64,000 bases of DNA from Lutjanus erythropterus (Eukaryota; Chordata; Actinopteri; Lutjaniformes; Lutjanidae), in assembly GCA_020091685.1 (NCBI GenBank), contig CM034607.1, forward strand, positions 33,192,852 through 33,256,851, given 5' to 3'. Shown piece by piece: positions 10,640-22,790 of this stretch. The first letter of the stretch is position 1. Each line of letters begins with the position of its first letter. A model generated the notes under the pieces. It was not told where the DNA came from, did no database searches, and saw only the letters and a list, made by a program, of their open reading frames with translations. Made by a program: the position numbers and the translations under genes.

Positions 10640-11395
10640 ACAACAGCTTTGCTATTTCGGTTTCTGTAATACAGTCGGCACAGTTGCTCTCCTCTCTCCT
10701 CTCGCACGTCCTCTACGTGCTGCTGCAGGTTTTTTTCTGCCGGGTCGTCCGTCTTTCAGGTTGAGGAAAAAGGAGAAAAGCCTTTTTGAAACAGACTGAT
10801 TCATCATTCAACACTATTCATCGTCCTGCTGTCAGATTTGCCCGCAAGGCTGCCAGTCAAAAAACAGGCAGCCAATAAACCACCTGGCACTCGGTAGAGG
10901 AGGGGGAAAAAAGCCATAACAAACCCCCCTCAACTCTTCTTCATGTCTGAGGAAACAGGCAGTTGATCCGGGAAGCGGCGGGAGGAAGAGTGATGAGACA
11001 GCTGTGGTAACGCTTTGCAGAAGGTCGAGTCAAATGTGAGCATCTGCCAACAGAAAGTGATGTTTTTTTTCTCTTTCTTTCGCAAAGTCTTAAAGCTATC
11101 GACTTCTGATGTTGTTAAGAAAAGGTCATTTACATTTCGAAGAGAAGAGCTGGAGGAGGAGAGGGTGGGAGGGGTATTTACGATCAGCGCCTTTAGCCAA
11201 ATGTTCAAACTGTGGCTCCGATAAGCAATTTACGGCCCTCGATTAAAGCACAGTGTTCAAACAGAGAAGGGGAGCCATCTGCTCGCCGCTCTCCAGCCCT
11301 CTTATGTTCACATGTGTCAGAGAACAAGCCCATTAGAGGCCATACGCTGCCAGTCTCTGGCGCAGATGTACGACTCGAGGCCGATTGTTTGAATA
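10640..11395. other. Candidate conserved non-coding block
   Basis: Unique-looking sequence of balanced composition following the purine tracts. It contains CCAATAAACC (10,871), AATTTACGGCCCTCGATTAA (11,228) and several E-box and homeobox-type words. The frames crossing it show no domain. It could be an enhancer block. Inference only. Confidence 0.25.
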
Positions 11396-11399
11396 GGAG

Positions 11400-11760
11400 C
11401 AGTTGTTGGTTATCTGCAGGCTTTGGTTGTTCCACGGGACAGGAGGCCGAGTGACGGAAACGCTGTCGGGTTAAATCCCTGGATGAATCTGGGCAAGGAA
11501 AGCAAAGAACCAACACTGTTCAGGGGACTGAATGTGGTGAATGTGCCCTCTCAGCTGGCTTGTACAGATAAGGTGCCCCTTAAGCAAGGCATTTAACCAC
11601 CAAACACCAGAGTGGAGCCAGGAACCCAGTGTGGTGGTATTCAGCATGTTAATGAAGGAGCGGTACAAGGCTGGCAAAATCTGTTTCACATTGTGCCTGA
11701 TCACATCCAAAAATCAAAGATGGGTGTGGCTGGGTGTGGTCTGAGGTGTGCTCTGTTGCA
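11400..11760 (+). mobile_element. tRNA-headed SINE fragment
   Basis: A B-box-like GTCGGGTTAAATCCCTGG at 11,465 is followed by body sequence including AAGGTGCCCCTTAAGCAAGG and CATTTAACCACC (about 11,569-11,600). This matches the 'CCTTGAGCAAGGCACTTAACC' body that I know from many fish SINEs. The A box is weak, so the 5' end is approximate. A related body fragment lies at 22,585-22,790, and a fuller SINE at 40,440-40,685. Confidence 0.5.
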
Positions 11761-13085
11761 CCTGTAACCAAACCAAGTAAGACAGTTCCAGATGTTCTGT
11801 TCCTGTACCTTCCCAGTAAAACTGCATTTAAATGGCTTCTTCTGTCATCTGTGATGCAAAAGCACAGTCAGGGAAAATAAGTGTTCGTCCTGCTAATTTG
11901 GTGATAGACCTGCCCTGCATGCTCTGTGCTCCTTCACACTGTGAACCAAGGGTTTATTTTGACCAAACCAGAGCTAAGTGATTGGTGGAACAGTGGAAAG
12001 ATGAACCAAGATGCTTTTGGAGCTGATGATGATGTTAAAATGACAGTCTGGTTTGTTGGACGACCTGTTTCTGATTAAACAAAATGTATCTTATTCTTTA
12101 AAAAAAGGTCTCACTATCGCGGTCATTTCCATGATGATGTTGAACACTTAGAATAACAGTTTCAGCTTGTCAGTAGCAAAACCAAGCAGAAGCAAACAAG
12201 CAAGCGTCACCTGTCCTGCTCGGCAGCGAGGTCCAGTGAAGTGACTTACACTCGCGCTCCATTTCTGTCACTCTTCTTCGCTGCCAACACACATAGTTTT
12301 ATGGTTTGTGGTAATTTAGAAACCCGGTTTATAAAGTTTGTAAAGATTAATTTTTCTCCTTTGCTGCGCAGGAAGATGTGAGTGTGCCGTTCACCTCGGC
12401 AGGCCCTGCATTCGCACGTGTGACCAAGCCCTCACGCCTCCTTCAATAATTCTTTCTGCATAATACAGCAAAGTCTCCTAAAATTTCTTAAATCACAAGA
12501 TAATCAGCTCACAAGAAACATCAATGCAAGAGTGGAAAACAATATGCAGTACAGGCAAGAAGAAAAAGAGTATAAAGCAGCAAGACACGGTGCAACATTT
12601 TCAACACGCCCACTTGCTCCCTGTGAATCCTCCATGACCTGCTCTACTCAGACATGGGCTCACATGTACTTTGTAGGAAGCTGGCAGGGCTAAATATGTT
12701 TACTGTTGAAGGTGCTGTTTATTAGCACGTCAAATGTCCAACTAACTGTGACATTTGCGTTCACACTTAAGCCTCTCTGCATAAGGTCTAAATAAGTGCA
12801 GGGTGGTAGTGCATGTTTGAATGGGGCTGGTCACATGATTTCTGGGTTTTGAAGTCTTCTGCTAGCAGACAATTTTTTTGCCATTTCAGAAAAACCTGGA
12901 CAGTGACGTCTTGCGATAGGTTAATAAAGATGTACACTGTTTAAATTGTCTTCATTATTTTTGCCACAAAAACTGCAATTACACAGTTGGTGATTTCAAG
13001 CAGTAAATACTGTATTTGTGCCTTTTCAGCAGCTGTGGAGCTGGACGCTCTTCCTGCCCTGACAGCCTCCACTGACTGGGGGGTT
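11761..13085. other. Non-coding DNA with one exon-like signal
   Basis: No gene can be called. At 12,353-12,371 a pyrimidine-rich 3' splice-site-like sequence ends in GCTGCGCAG, followed by 25 open codons to a TAA at about 12,449. This is discussed as a weak finding. Confidence 0.4.
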
Positions 13086-13089
13086 AAAA

Positions 13090-13200
13090 CCTCATGAGTC
13101 CCCGGAGGCTGCAGCAAAAACCATCAACCACATCCTTGAAGACTGTCCAACCGCCATGCTGGCACCCGGCTGGCTCGCCATCACAGCTGAACCAGATGGT
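13090..13200 (+). mobile_element. Possible C-terminal fragment of a non-LTR retrotransposon ORF
   Basis: One frame reads ...KTINHILEDCPTAML..., closely resembling the H-x(4-5)-C zinc-knuckle-like end of many fish LINE reverse transcriptases (NHILEDCP type). The upstream frame is broken within about 20 codons, and nothing else of the element remains nearby. A chance match cannot be excluded. Confidence 0.35.
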
Positions 13201-15784
13201 AAAGGTGACAAAAGGTGCCAACGGGGATTATGCTATGTGTGGGTTTCTCTTTGTGTGTGTGAGGGAAGAGGATTACGGCATATTTTCAGAATGTGTTTTG
13301 TGTTTGCTTCTGTATGTGACACCTGCTTCACCCATAACGACATTATATTCATTCTCTATGTGACCCATCTGTCGACCCGTGGTGAGGGAAATTTAATTTG
13401 GTCACACAGGCGCATACTGTAAGTAACACCTACCTAAACGCAGTAATTTGGAGGATGTTGAATTTGCATACAAACAAGTAGAATACAGCCTCAATCCTCC
13501 TCAGCAGACAGGCTGGAAATTAACAGGAGACAGCAGCCAAATATTCTGCAGCTGTGCTCTGCTGGTAAATATGGCTAATCTAGCAGCTACTAAGACACCT
13601 CACCATCCATCATCGACTCGTTCTCTTCAAATAATCAAGTCAGAGGGCAAAATAATAAAAACAAGACTGGAAAAATCTCCATTTTATCAAGTTCATTTTG
13701 TACGTGGAGTCCTAAAGTTCTTATTTTCTAAATACAAGTAAGAAATTGTCTAAACAGTGAAGTAATTTAAAACAGTTTCTAATACAAATTGTGTTTAATG
13801 TGAATATGATGTGGGCGCGATCGCTAAAGTTGGACCAGGTCTGTTAGAGTCTGGATCAGCTGGCAGGAGCTCACCCCAAACTCTGAGCTTTTTTCTCTCT
13901 TTTTTTGGCATTTTCTGCTCAAATGTTGTTGCATATAAATGAGTTGGAAAAGGGGGTGGGACATAGGAAGGGTCAATTCTTCTTTGTGTTCAAAACAGGA
14001 AACAGGTTGAAAAGATGGAGAAAAAATGTTGACATGATGCTGATCTTTGGCACAAAAACTTTGTGACAAATGCACCTCTAATACTGGTAGTTTGATTTTT
14101 GGCCCAGATCTTGATCATATACAGGCAATTTAAAGATTTTGTGCCGGAGGTAATATTATAGTGAGTAATCAAAATCATTTACAGCAAGTTGTTGTAGCAA
14201 CTTTTCTCACTATTGACATTGCACTGGAACACATTTCAGTATTTGTATTTTTTTTGTATCACATCCAACTGAGCCAACTTTCTTAATTAAAACTGTGTAC
14301 TTATTTGGTCTCTTTACAGAACATAAAGTTGGATCATATCAGAGACCATTTCTCTCCTCCAGTCCTCCCTGTATTTCTGGCCAGAATTCTGGAGGTTAAG
14401 CAGCCAACATCTTGTTTCATGTTTCTGTTTTTCATCTGTGGAATAAGACCACTGGGCTGTGACCCTGTCATATTAGAGCAGAGCAAGTTTAGACTTGCTA
14501 GTTTAGCAGAGCAAAGAGGCAGAACAGGTTCAGACATGATCTGCCTCCTATCACATGTATCTGTAGGATAAAGGAGAGGCTGCTAACCATGTTTCCAGGC
14601 ACCAGAGCATCTATCCAAATTTGTTTTGATTCACAAGAGACACTAAATGCGCTTAACTTTCTGTTTCGTGTGTAGCAGAGGTTTGGTATCATCAATTACA
14701 GGCAATGGTTTTAATTTGTCTTCATGTAATCACTTGTTTCCCCGTACTGCAGAAGCATTTCAAGTCTCATAGAAGATGATTACACTGTTTTCAACGTACT
14801 TTCCAGCTTTGCACCACACTGAAGGTGAATTTCAACTAAAAAAATCTAGTTGGTTTCTGTGGCAATCTCACCTGAATGAAAACTAGTTTCATTTAACTTC
14901 CATGCACAAATGAGCGATGGCTTTGTTTTTTAATTTCATGTGGATTTAATAGCTTTCAGTTGCACTTTGGACCAGAGCTTCATTCTATTTTCTATCACAG
15001 CATTATGAGAAACCAACATCAGCGAGACAGTGTTTTAAATAATAGCGTAAATTTAAGAGACAATTCTGTGACAATAAAAAATGTTTTAAGCCTTCTTTAC
15101 ACCGTAGGACCCACATCAGATTTCATGTAACTTTTATTACAGAGGAACTCCTGGTGGTCCTCTCATGGACCCCCTTACTGTCTCAGTATAATATCTCTCT
15201 CAGCTCACTGCGAAGAGCTCCTATCCAGGTGTTTGCACAAGACTTAGAAAAAGAGAACAAAAATCAATGAGCGGCAAGGTTATCCGTTCTGGGGGAGGAC
15301 GGAGGCATGTACGTGCTGTCAGACCACCGGATCAAGCCCACTAGAAAGAAATTCATGGACATGGAGGCCAACTGTAAAGCTGCACAGCATCATTATTAGT
15401 GTGCGATTGTGTGTGGTGGTGTGATCGAAGCAACAGCTTTTCCCAATGGACTGCAGAAAACCTCCTGTGTGTGTGTGTGTGCATCTATGACCAGGGCTGT
15501 GATGAAGGTGTGAACTGTAAGTATGACAACCTCGTGGGAGGATGGAGGAAAAAAAAGAAGAAATGTCATAGAGTAAATTTAAACATGGCTGAAATGAGCC
15601 AAACTCCAGAAGCATAAGAAAGCGATAGACAGGGAGATACAAAAAAAACAAAACAGAAAAAGTGTGTGTGCGTGCTTTGCCTCCAAGCTGGTTATCATCG
15701 CGAAGTCCTCCTGCATTATTTACGAGCCTGTCAAAGGACATGGAGAGAGGATAAGACAACACAGAAAAACAGCTTGGGGTACTT
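13201..15784. other. Non-coding DNA, nothing firm
   Basis: Unique-looking sequence with short frames only. A short (GT) run lies at about 15,467-15,480. The frame at 15,319-15,762 minus (147 codons) has no recognisable domain and spans the GT run. No repeat family recognised. Confidence 0.45.
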
Positions 15785-16335
15785 CAATGCATTTGCAGAG
15801 TTAATCTGAGCCTGGGACACGTCGCTTGCTGCTGACTGAGACTGGCCACGGCAGCTCAGCTGATTGCGCTGATATTGAGAAAGATCGGTGGCCATATATA
15901 CGGGCTGACACAGGGCCTGAGTGCAGGTATGGTAATAAAGTGGGGCTCCTGCTGAGCCGAGTGAAGATTCAATTTCTCTGGGTGGTTACTGAATGGAGAC
16001 TGCAGCAGCATTACAAGCAGATCTGATAGTCGTCATCATAGAGGCAACTGAGAGCTGTTTGATTAATGTCACTATTATTAACCATAACAACAGTAACGAC
16101 GTACAGTACACAGTGTTTTATTTGTCAGACCTCTCAGGAGGCATTCACATGGAGCATGTGTGGACTGTGGACTTGGATATCGCTGATATATCACTTTTCC
16201 ATACGCGTGGGCTGGCTTGGCTTGACCCGGCTCATCAGCCCAGCACAGCAGGGTTCTGCAGAGTCGAGCAAATTCTTCCCAATAAATGTTTCTGTCACTT
16301 TGTTAATTAAAAGTTTTTATTATGAAGCAGCAGAA
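15785..16335. other. Candidate conserved non-coding block
   Basis: Contains ATTAATGTCACTATTATTAA (about 16,062), GTTAATTAAAAG (16,301) and CGCTGATATATCAC (16,181), with no simple repeat and no coding domain. Its texture resembles vertebrate regulatory DNA. Inference only. Confidence 0.22.
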
Positions 16336-16914
16336 TGAGGAAACAGGTCATCAGCAGTAACTTAACATGACTCCTATATAAGTGAACGAAAGTGAACATG
16401 AAACAGTAAAATAAAGCATTGGGGTGGAAACATGGCTAATCTGATTCATTAAGGTGTTGAGACTTAAACTAATTTGCATTTACAGTCAAATAAACAGTTC
16501 AGATGCTGTTTCTCTGATAGACATCTGTGCTTTGACTAGTGTGTGTGTGTGAGTGTGTCTCTGAATGCGTTCGCTACGACTCAGACTTACAAGTGAAGTC
16601 GTACAATTTGGGAAAAGTCAATTTTTCACTGAAGTTGAAATGTTTAACTTTCTCTACATGTAATCCATGTCTATCTTTAAAATTGAGAAAACAACTAAAC
16701 TTTTCAATTATTTCTGAGTGTGCCTCATAGACATGTTGTCTTCCCAGCTCATCAAATACCGACAATGTTTTGCCCTTTGGTGTCTCATACTGATGCACAA
16801 GGTGCCCTTTGGCGGGTGTATGACACGCTGCAAGAAACCCTGTTTAACACGGGGTTAACAGTGTGACACTGTGGCAGTTTCGGCAGGTTTACACACAAAA
16901 TTTACTTCATTCGT

Positions 16915-17025
16915 ATGTTTTGGGTTAAAATAATTATGTTACATTACATACACCATGTTACGTTAGTGAAGAAAGCCAAAAGTCACATGACACAAGTCAC
17001 ACAACAAACGTTACGGTAGAGTAGA
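16915..17025 (+). repeat. 'GGTTAGG' family repeat, internal fragment
   Basis: TTTTGGGTTAAAATAATTAT followed by GTTACATTACATAC and AAAAGTCACATGACACAAGT matches the middle of the family seen at 28,485 (TTTTAGGTTAAAATAAGTAT) and 26,100 (AAAAGTCACTGATGAC in the other orientation). Confidence 0.45.
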
Positions 17026-19380
17026 AATCTGTAATATCTTACTTAGTTGTAAAAAATCATTCATAATCTTTTTGGAGGTACTAGGTGTTTCAATATGATA
17101 ATAGAGTCGGGCAGGCTGTGAACTGAACTCCAACTCCCGAGTGCGTATTTTCAGAGCAGTGGAAGTTTATTTTCAGGATAACTTTACATTGGCAGATAAC
17201 TGACAGTTATAAACAGCTGATCAACTTACAATGGAGGACTCTTCTTTACTTGTTGTTGTCAAATTACAATGTTACACTCCTGCAGTGTTTCTGCCTCCTG
17301 CCTGAGCTTCCTCAAGTCTGAAGAGTAGAGTGGGCGGAGGGGAAACAACTCACTTTAACCGTAGAAATGTATATTAAATAGTATTTCAACCTATTTAATA
17401 GACAGTCTAACACTCCTACTGGCTATTTGGACTGCTGTACTCATTTTTGGATGCACAGTTAGTTTCACATGCGACATAAACCCTGATTTCCTGGATGAAT
17501 GTCCTGTAGTCATTGCATGTCATACAGCTGCTAATTGGTACCCTGTGCATCTGTACGATGTGCCAAGGGGCGTGACAAAATGTCCGCTCTTGAGAACTGG
17601 CTGTTCTCAATAGGAGCACCCGAGAGAGAGCACAGAAAACTACGTGATTTGTTTAGACTCCCCCCCTCTGCTGCCAACTTTGCAACCTGGCAGAGCGACA
17701 GGTCACCAGACTGTGTCCAGCATACAGGAGAGTTAATGTGACTTTTGTTTACTGGCTCTGGTTTCCTGTCAGTCAGTGTAAACCACTAACCTCTAAACAA
17801 ACCAAAGAAATTAAAGCAAACTCTCCTCATACAGTTTGGGCCAAGACAAACAACATAATTCACTCTAAAACTCAGAGCTCCTCTGATGCATTCATGTGCA
17901 CCTGACATATAGTTTTCTGAAAGTTTGAACTACTATACAGGTCAAGTCAGTTATAACTTGATGATGTTATTGTCGGCCATGTTGGCACATGTTATCCTTA
18001 CTGTCTGACATGGAGAGGTGTTCAGGTGCTCCCTCTGGGCAGGAAAGCTGCACATCCAGCAAGACAACAGCACATGAATGCACAATTAATGATATGTCAA
18101 AAAGAAAAAAAGAAACTCTGAAACTAAAGCAGCCAACATGTATCATTAAACTTTAAAGGTCTGTCTGTACAAGAGCCAAAAACTGTCAACAGCTTTGATA
18201 TTACAGAGCAGCCATGGGGGGGATCCAGACTGAGAGCTGATCTGTTTGAAGTCAGCTGCTACCCTGGATGTGTTACGGCCTAAACTTTCCCTGCACTCTG
18301 TGTTCTGTCCAGTCGCCTCTGCAGTTTGAAACTGGCTCTCATTTGGTCATTTTTTAAGAATTCTGGACAACTAGTTTGGACTTTCTGAATAGACAATAAA
18401 ACCAGATGACACACTTTCATCTGGGTTATTTGTTAGACTGAGGTGATTATTTTTGGTGACCAAGTTTTTCACACTATTCATAGAACATCATAAGCATATT
18501 TTTTAGGACTGACCCAAATGCTTTGAAGCATTCACCGTTGCCATGGTAATCAATGTTAAAATCAGTATTTGAATGCTTGAATGTTGTATTTTTTGGAGAG
18601 AAGGAGACATTGTTTCAACTGAAAGGTTGGGCTGATGTAAAAATGCTCAAACAGTGAGGGAGAGGGTTATATTAGTTATAATGAAAGATGAAGTTATATT
18701 ATTTATTAACTTTTCAGCAATGCATTTTACAAGCTAGTTAGCAACTTAGTCATATTCTAAATGGCACTGAAATGTGAGGCATTTTACACCGTGCAAAACT
18801 CACTTCACTAAATGTGTCAACTTATCAGACCGGGCAGGATCACAGCGTCTGTGGGTCAACAACATTGTGCTAATGTTAGCTGCAACACAATGTAGCTAAA
18901 GTTAGCAGTGCTAACTAGTGGCAGGCTGCTACGTAACATGTTAGACCCAACAACTGCATAACATCTTAAAGCCAAGAGTTAACTGACATTGTATGTTGAT
19001 TGAATACTAACAAATTGTTTGACTAGTATTTCTTTTGCTGACTAGCGGGGTGGTGACATTTAATCAACTAGACGACTAATCATCCCAACTTTACAGTTTT
19101 ACATCTCATGAGAACAGCTGTAATTTCTAAAACCTAAATTTAGGTTCCAGGCTCCTGCATTTACCTTCGTTAATGGATTGACTTTGGTAGTTTCTTGTTT
19201 TACTACTCTGTAATTTGTCAGAACGTCTGATGCACAAAGATAAGTATTCGCTAGCGGGAAAAAAATAAACCTCACGAGGGAGCTTTTCATCCGCTTGTGC
19301 ACAAATGTGTTCCAAACTGTTTAACACTCGCTTGCCCATCAAGTTAACCTTTGAGACTTTGAAGGCGGGGATAGAATAGT
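17026..19380. other. Non-coding DNA
   Basis: No gene seen. It includes a palindromic hormone-response-like site (17,593) and GTTAGC/GCTAAC-rich text near 18,870-18,920. Frames at 17,535-17,741 and elsewhere have no domain. Confidence 0.4.
17593..17607. promoter_or_regulatory. Steroid-receptor (GRE/ARE-type) palindrome
   Basis: AGAACTGGCTGTTCT matches 11 of the 12 fixed positions of the consensus AGAACAnnnTGTTCT bound by glucocorticoid, androgen, mineralocorticoid and progesterone receptors. It lies in a longer inverted repeat, TTGAGAAC...GTTCTCAA. No promoter is visible nearby, so function is unproven. Confidence 0.35.
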
Positions 19381-19669
19381 CCAGTGGTTCCCAAACTTTT
19401 TCTTCCATGACCCCCTTCAAAAGCCAAAAAGAGTTCACACACCCAACCCTACAATTATTATCAATCATTAACAATAATTGGGGAAGCAAATGATTCAAAA
19501 TGGATTCAAGTTGAACTTTAGTGAAATAAAGGTCAGCATGATAGCATCAGCAAACTGTTTGTTTAGGCTCTTCCCTCTTCATCAGTCAAGTTAGATTCAC
19601 CCTATATTTCTCTCCTGGTCATCCACGTCTCCCTGTAATGGTTCTACATCCCAGTTTGGGAACCACTGG
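19381..19669. mobile_element. hAT-type MITE, about 288 bp
   Basis: The left end CCAGTGGTTCCCAAACTTTT and the right end CCCAGTTTGGGAACCACTGG form a clear inverted repeat with the CAGTGGTTC start typical of Charlie-like hAT elements. The interior (CATGACCCCCTTCAAAAG) is also typical. Flanking octamers GAATAGTC and GAGTAAAT agree poorly, so the target duplication has decayed or the ends are off by a base. Confidence 0.75.
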
Positions 19670-21369
19670 AGTAAATAGTGGCCACAAGTTTTTCCAAAAG
19701 ATTGACTGACATAAAAATGCATAAGATGATAAGATGATGATGATGATAAGACAAAAAATGTGACAAAATGAGATGAAACACAAACAATCACAAAAAATAC
19801 AAAGTGAATCAAAGTATGGCTGCAGTTGAGTCCAGTCCGAGAAAGTTCAGAAGGTACAAAAGCCCCGAGCTTCAGCAGCGGCAGCAAAGAGACGGTAAAC
19901 AACCCCAAAACAATTATCGAATTGTGATTGGTCTCCTTACTCTGAAATACCTTGAATAGTGTGGAGTAAGCAATGGGAAAACAAAGTGCAAATTGTCTTT
20001 TGTCTAATAGTGGCCCAGTCATTTTCAATAACAGTTGTTTAATTCCCCCCTGATCTCCCCCTGAAGAGAAGTTCCTTTCTTGCAATACAACCATTCATTG
20101 ATTTGCAGCACCGCTCCACTAATTAGGAAAACACACTGAATCTAGGATGATTTGAGCTTGACGTTCACAAAGAGACACCACCAACACTGCTGGGGACTCG
20201 TGCGTGAGCAGAGGCAATTAGCAATTATATAACAAAACAAAGGTTTGGGACTTGAAACCTCATCTGTACACTTTGTTAATGCAAAGGGTGACACAACGGC
20301 AAGAGCATTCGCAGGATTGCTTTACTGCTTCCAAAGTTTTCTGAGCCAGTCCTCAAGGGCTTGCAGGGCCTTTAACTTTTCATGTCAGGTGTGCGGCTTA
20401 CATGTTCTTGTTCGGGGTGTTACACTGCAAGGTCCAACTCTTACATCAGCAGCATTACACGCATCCAATAGAAAGGAGAGTGGGTAAAGGTCAAAGCCAC
20501 AGGAACATGATAATATTCCTGCTGCTGTACAATGATCATCTCAGAGTAAAAATAGTCCAAAAAGACATCTGAGAGGTCTGAAGCAAATTAGACAACTATA
20601 CTGTAAGCCTGGTGCACACTGGGGGATTTTCAAATCTTAACTGACTTAGAGGCACAGATATCATGAACAAATTAAACCATTTTTAAATATTTTATTTTTA
20701 AGAACACAGACACCAGATGATTCTGACAACACCTCAGGACCTCACACTTGGCTTTAATGGTAAAAAATTGAAATTGAAATCTCATAGACACTTGTATTAT
20801 CAAATGTGACTACAGAAAAAAACAAACCTGAGACTGTTGTTGTTAGCATGCTGAAAATTGGAGGAATTTGTGGCAGAGAAGTCAGAATCAGCATGGTTTA
20901 TAAGGTATAATGTCTGCAAAAACAAGTTTGTGACACTCTCATTGGCTGTTGCAAGTTTCTGCTAAATATTCCATCATCAGCAAACATGTATGATATTTAG
21001 GATTCAAAATGGGGCTGTAATGAAGTGAATTGTTTCAGTTTTCCAAATCGTCCGGTTTATATTCATAAAGGCAAAAACTTGAGACCACTGGTCATACAGT
21101 TGGTGGGTAAAAAGACAACAAACAGTCCAGTTGTACACCATGGAGCGCCGTCAGGTTCCCTTCATGTTGATGTTGATCTGAGGCGCATATCAACTGGGCC
21201 ACACATAAATATGTCTTATAAGACAGCAGATAATGATGCAGCCATTTTTCACTTTGTTGAGTCCATGTTTTTCCCCAACCAGTCCCCATTTTGGTAGCAT
21301 TTAGTTTACCAGAAGAGGAGGAGAAAATGTTCTTTGACCAATGAAATGACATGTACAATGACACATTTC
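19670..21369. other. Non-coding DNA, nothing recognised
   Basis: A short GATGAT run lies near 19,733-19,748. The 165-codon minus-strand frame at 19,597-20,094 starts inside the MITE end and has no domain. No gene supported. Confidence 0.45.
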
Positions 21370-21535
21370 TGTGACTGCTTTGAATGGTGTTAGCAGAAAT
21401 GAACCAGCATTCACATTACAACAGACCACAAAACACTTGCTTGTTCTGCCCCACAGTTTGACACAAAGGGGTTTAAACGCTCCAGGGTTTGGTTCAACCA
21501 AACTAAGCAAGGCTGGTGTGAACCGGCCCTAAGAT
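21370..21535 (-). repeat. Probable dispersed MITE fragment
   Basis: The minus strand contains GGTTTGGTTGAACCAAACC-like text near the GTGAACCGGCCCTAAG end, and GGTCTGTTGTAATGTGAATG further in. These words recur in a fish element I know with GTGTGAA... ends. Terminal repeats are incomplete here. Confidence 0.35.
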
Positions 21536-21989
21536 TGCGTCTGTAAACCCCTAACACTACAGGGTCATTTGAGCAAATCGGACCCAAAATTTGCCCAATT
21601 ATCCTTTGGTGTGGGGCCAACAGCAGAGAAAGAAGAGATATGAGAGGGAACATTACAGGTTCATCGGAGCTGTTTAATTTTATTGTGCCCACAAACAAAA
21701 TCCAACTAAACCCCGTTAGCATGAACAGCATTGTGAAATTAAAATAAGCACTCCTTTCATGCATGAAAAAAAAACAGGAGGGAGCAATTTGAAGGGTGGA
21801 AGCTGGTGCACTATCTGGTAAATTGGTTGATCTCTACGCAGCGTTTGTGAATGTTACTATACAATCAAACCAGTCCCTCTCCTCTGCTGTTAAAGCTCCT
21901 GAAAACCAGGGTTGAAATTTTTAGCATTCACAATAGTTTTATGCTAAAATGGGTCAAATGAAAAGGGGTCATTTTAGTGTCTTCCAGCT

Positions 21990-22145
21990 CAGACCCACTG
22001 TATGCTACCTGTCCAGCACCAAACTGCACCCAAACAAAATGAGAAACAACCTGGTAAACACAGTGGAGCATTTAGCAGCTAAAAAGGCACCATATTTCCC
22101 TCAGCAGTTGGTGAAGACCAAACCAGAGCCAAAAGAAGACTTGAT
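21990..22145 (+). repeat. Unclassified dispersed repeat, copy 2
   Basis: CCTGTCCAGCACCAAACTGC, then GGAGCATTTAGCAGCTAAAA and GTTGGTGAAGACCAAACCAG occur in the same order as in 42,941-43,065 (CGTCCAGCACCAAACAGGAG, GGTGGAAACCAAAACTGAGC). The 87-codon-scale frames here are repeat-derived. Confidence 0.6.
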
Positions 22146-22584
22146 TTTGGCGTTGCATTTGTTGGGTTGCTATTTCATTACTTCAGATTTATGCTAATGT
22201 TTTTCCATGTCTGTTGAATGAATAATAAAATGCCTGCTGTCATGTTCCCATTATTAGCATGAAGGTTATTCCATAGAATCTGAGTTAATGAGAGCTTAAG
22301 AGCCAAATATGCGTCATCTGGGCTACTTAGAGTGTTCAATTCTGATTGGTTGTCAAAATGTATATGACAGCATATTTTTCAACCAGTGCCTGCCCAATTC
22401 AACTGACTAAACAGCACATACTGTACTAAACACAAAGCAAAAATGTGTAAAATAATCTGGTTTATAACGGTATGTTCATGTAGGGCTTGCTTATATCATT
22501 ATAATGAGTTGGAAGATGAGTGAAAAAGCAGGTTTTCAGGGCCGTTAACTCCACAAAGAGAAAATGCATGAGTAGCATTCTCTT

Positions 22585-22790
22585 CAGTCAGCTACTGCTG
22601 AGCTGAGGTACCCTTGAGCAATGCGGTAAACCCTCATCTGCTCATGTGGAGCTGCTCTTTGCTCAACATGAGAGGACTGTGCAGGGCGCTGCTGTAAAAG
22701 ACCACGCTCGCTCTGCAAAACTTCCCCCGGACACAGAAGTCCTATAACACCTGAACAATCGCTGATGCTGTAATTGTCATGAAACATATT
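22585..22790 (+). repeat. SINE-body-like fragment
   Basis: GAGGTACCCTTGAGCAATGC and GTAAACCCTCATCTGCTCA match the conserved body of the fish SINE type at 11,400-11,760. No A or B box is retained. Confidence 0.4.

Noticed and set aside
10108..10707. 199-codon minus-strand open frame
   Set aside because: It translates a polypurine tract into S/F/P/L repeats. Low complexity, no domain, overlapping frames equally open.
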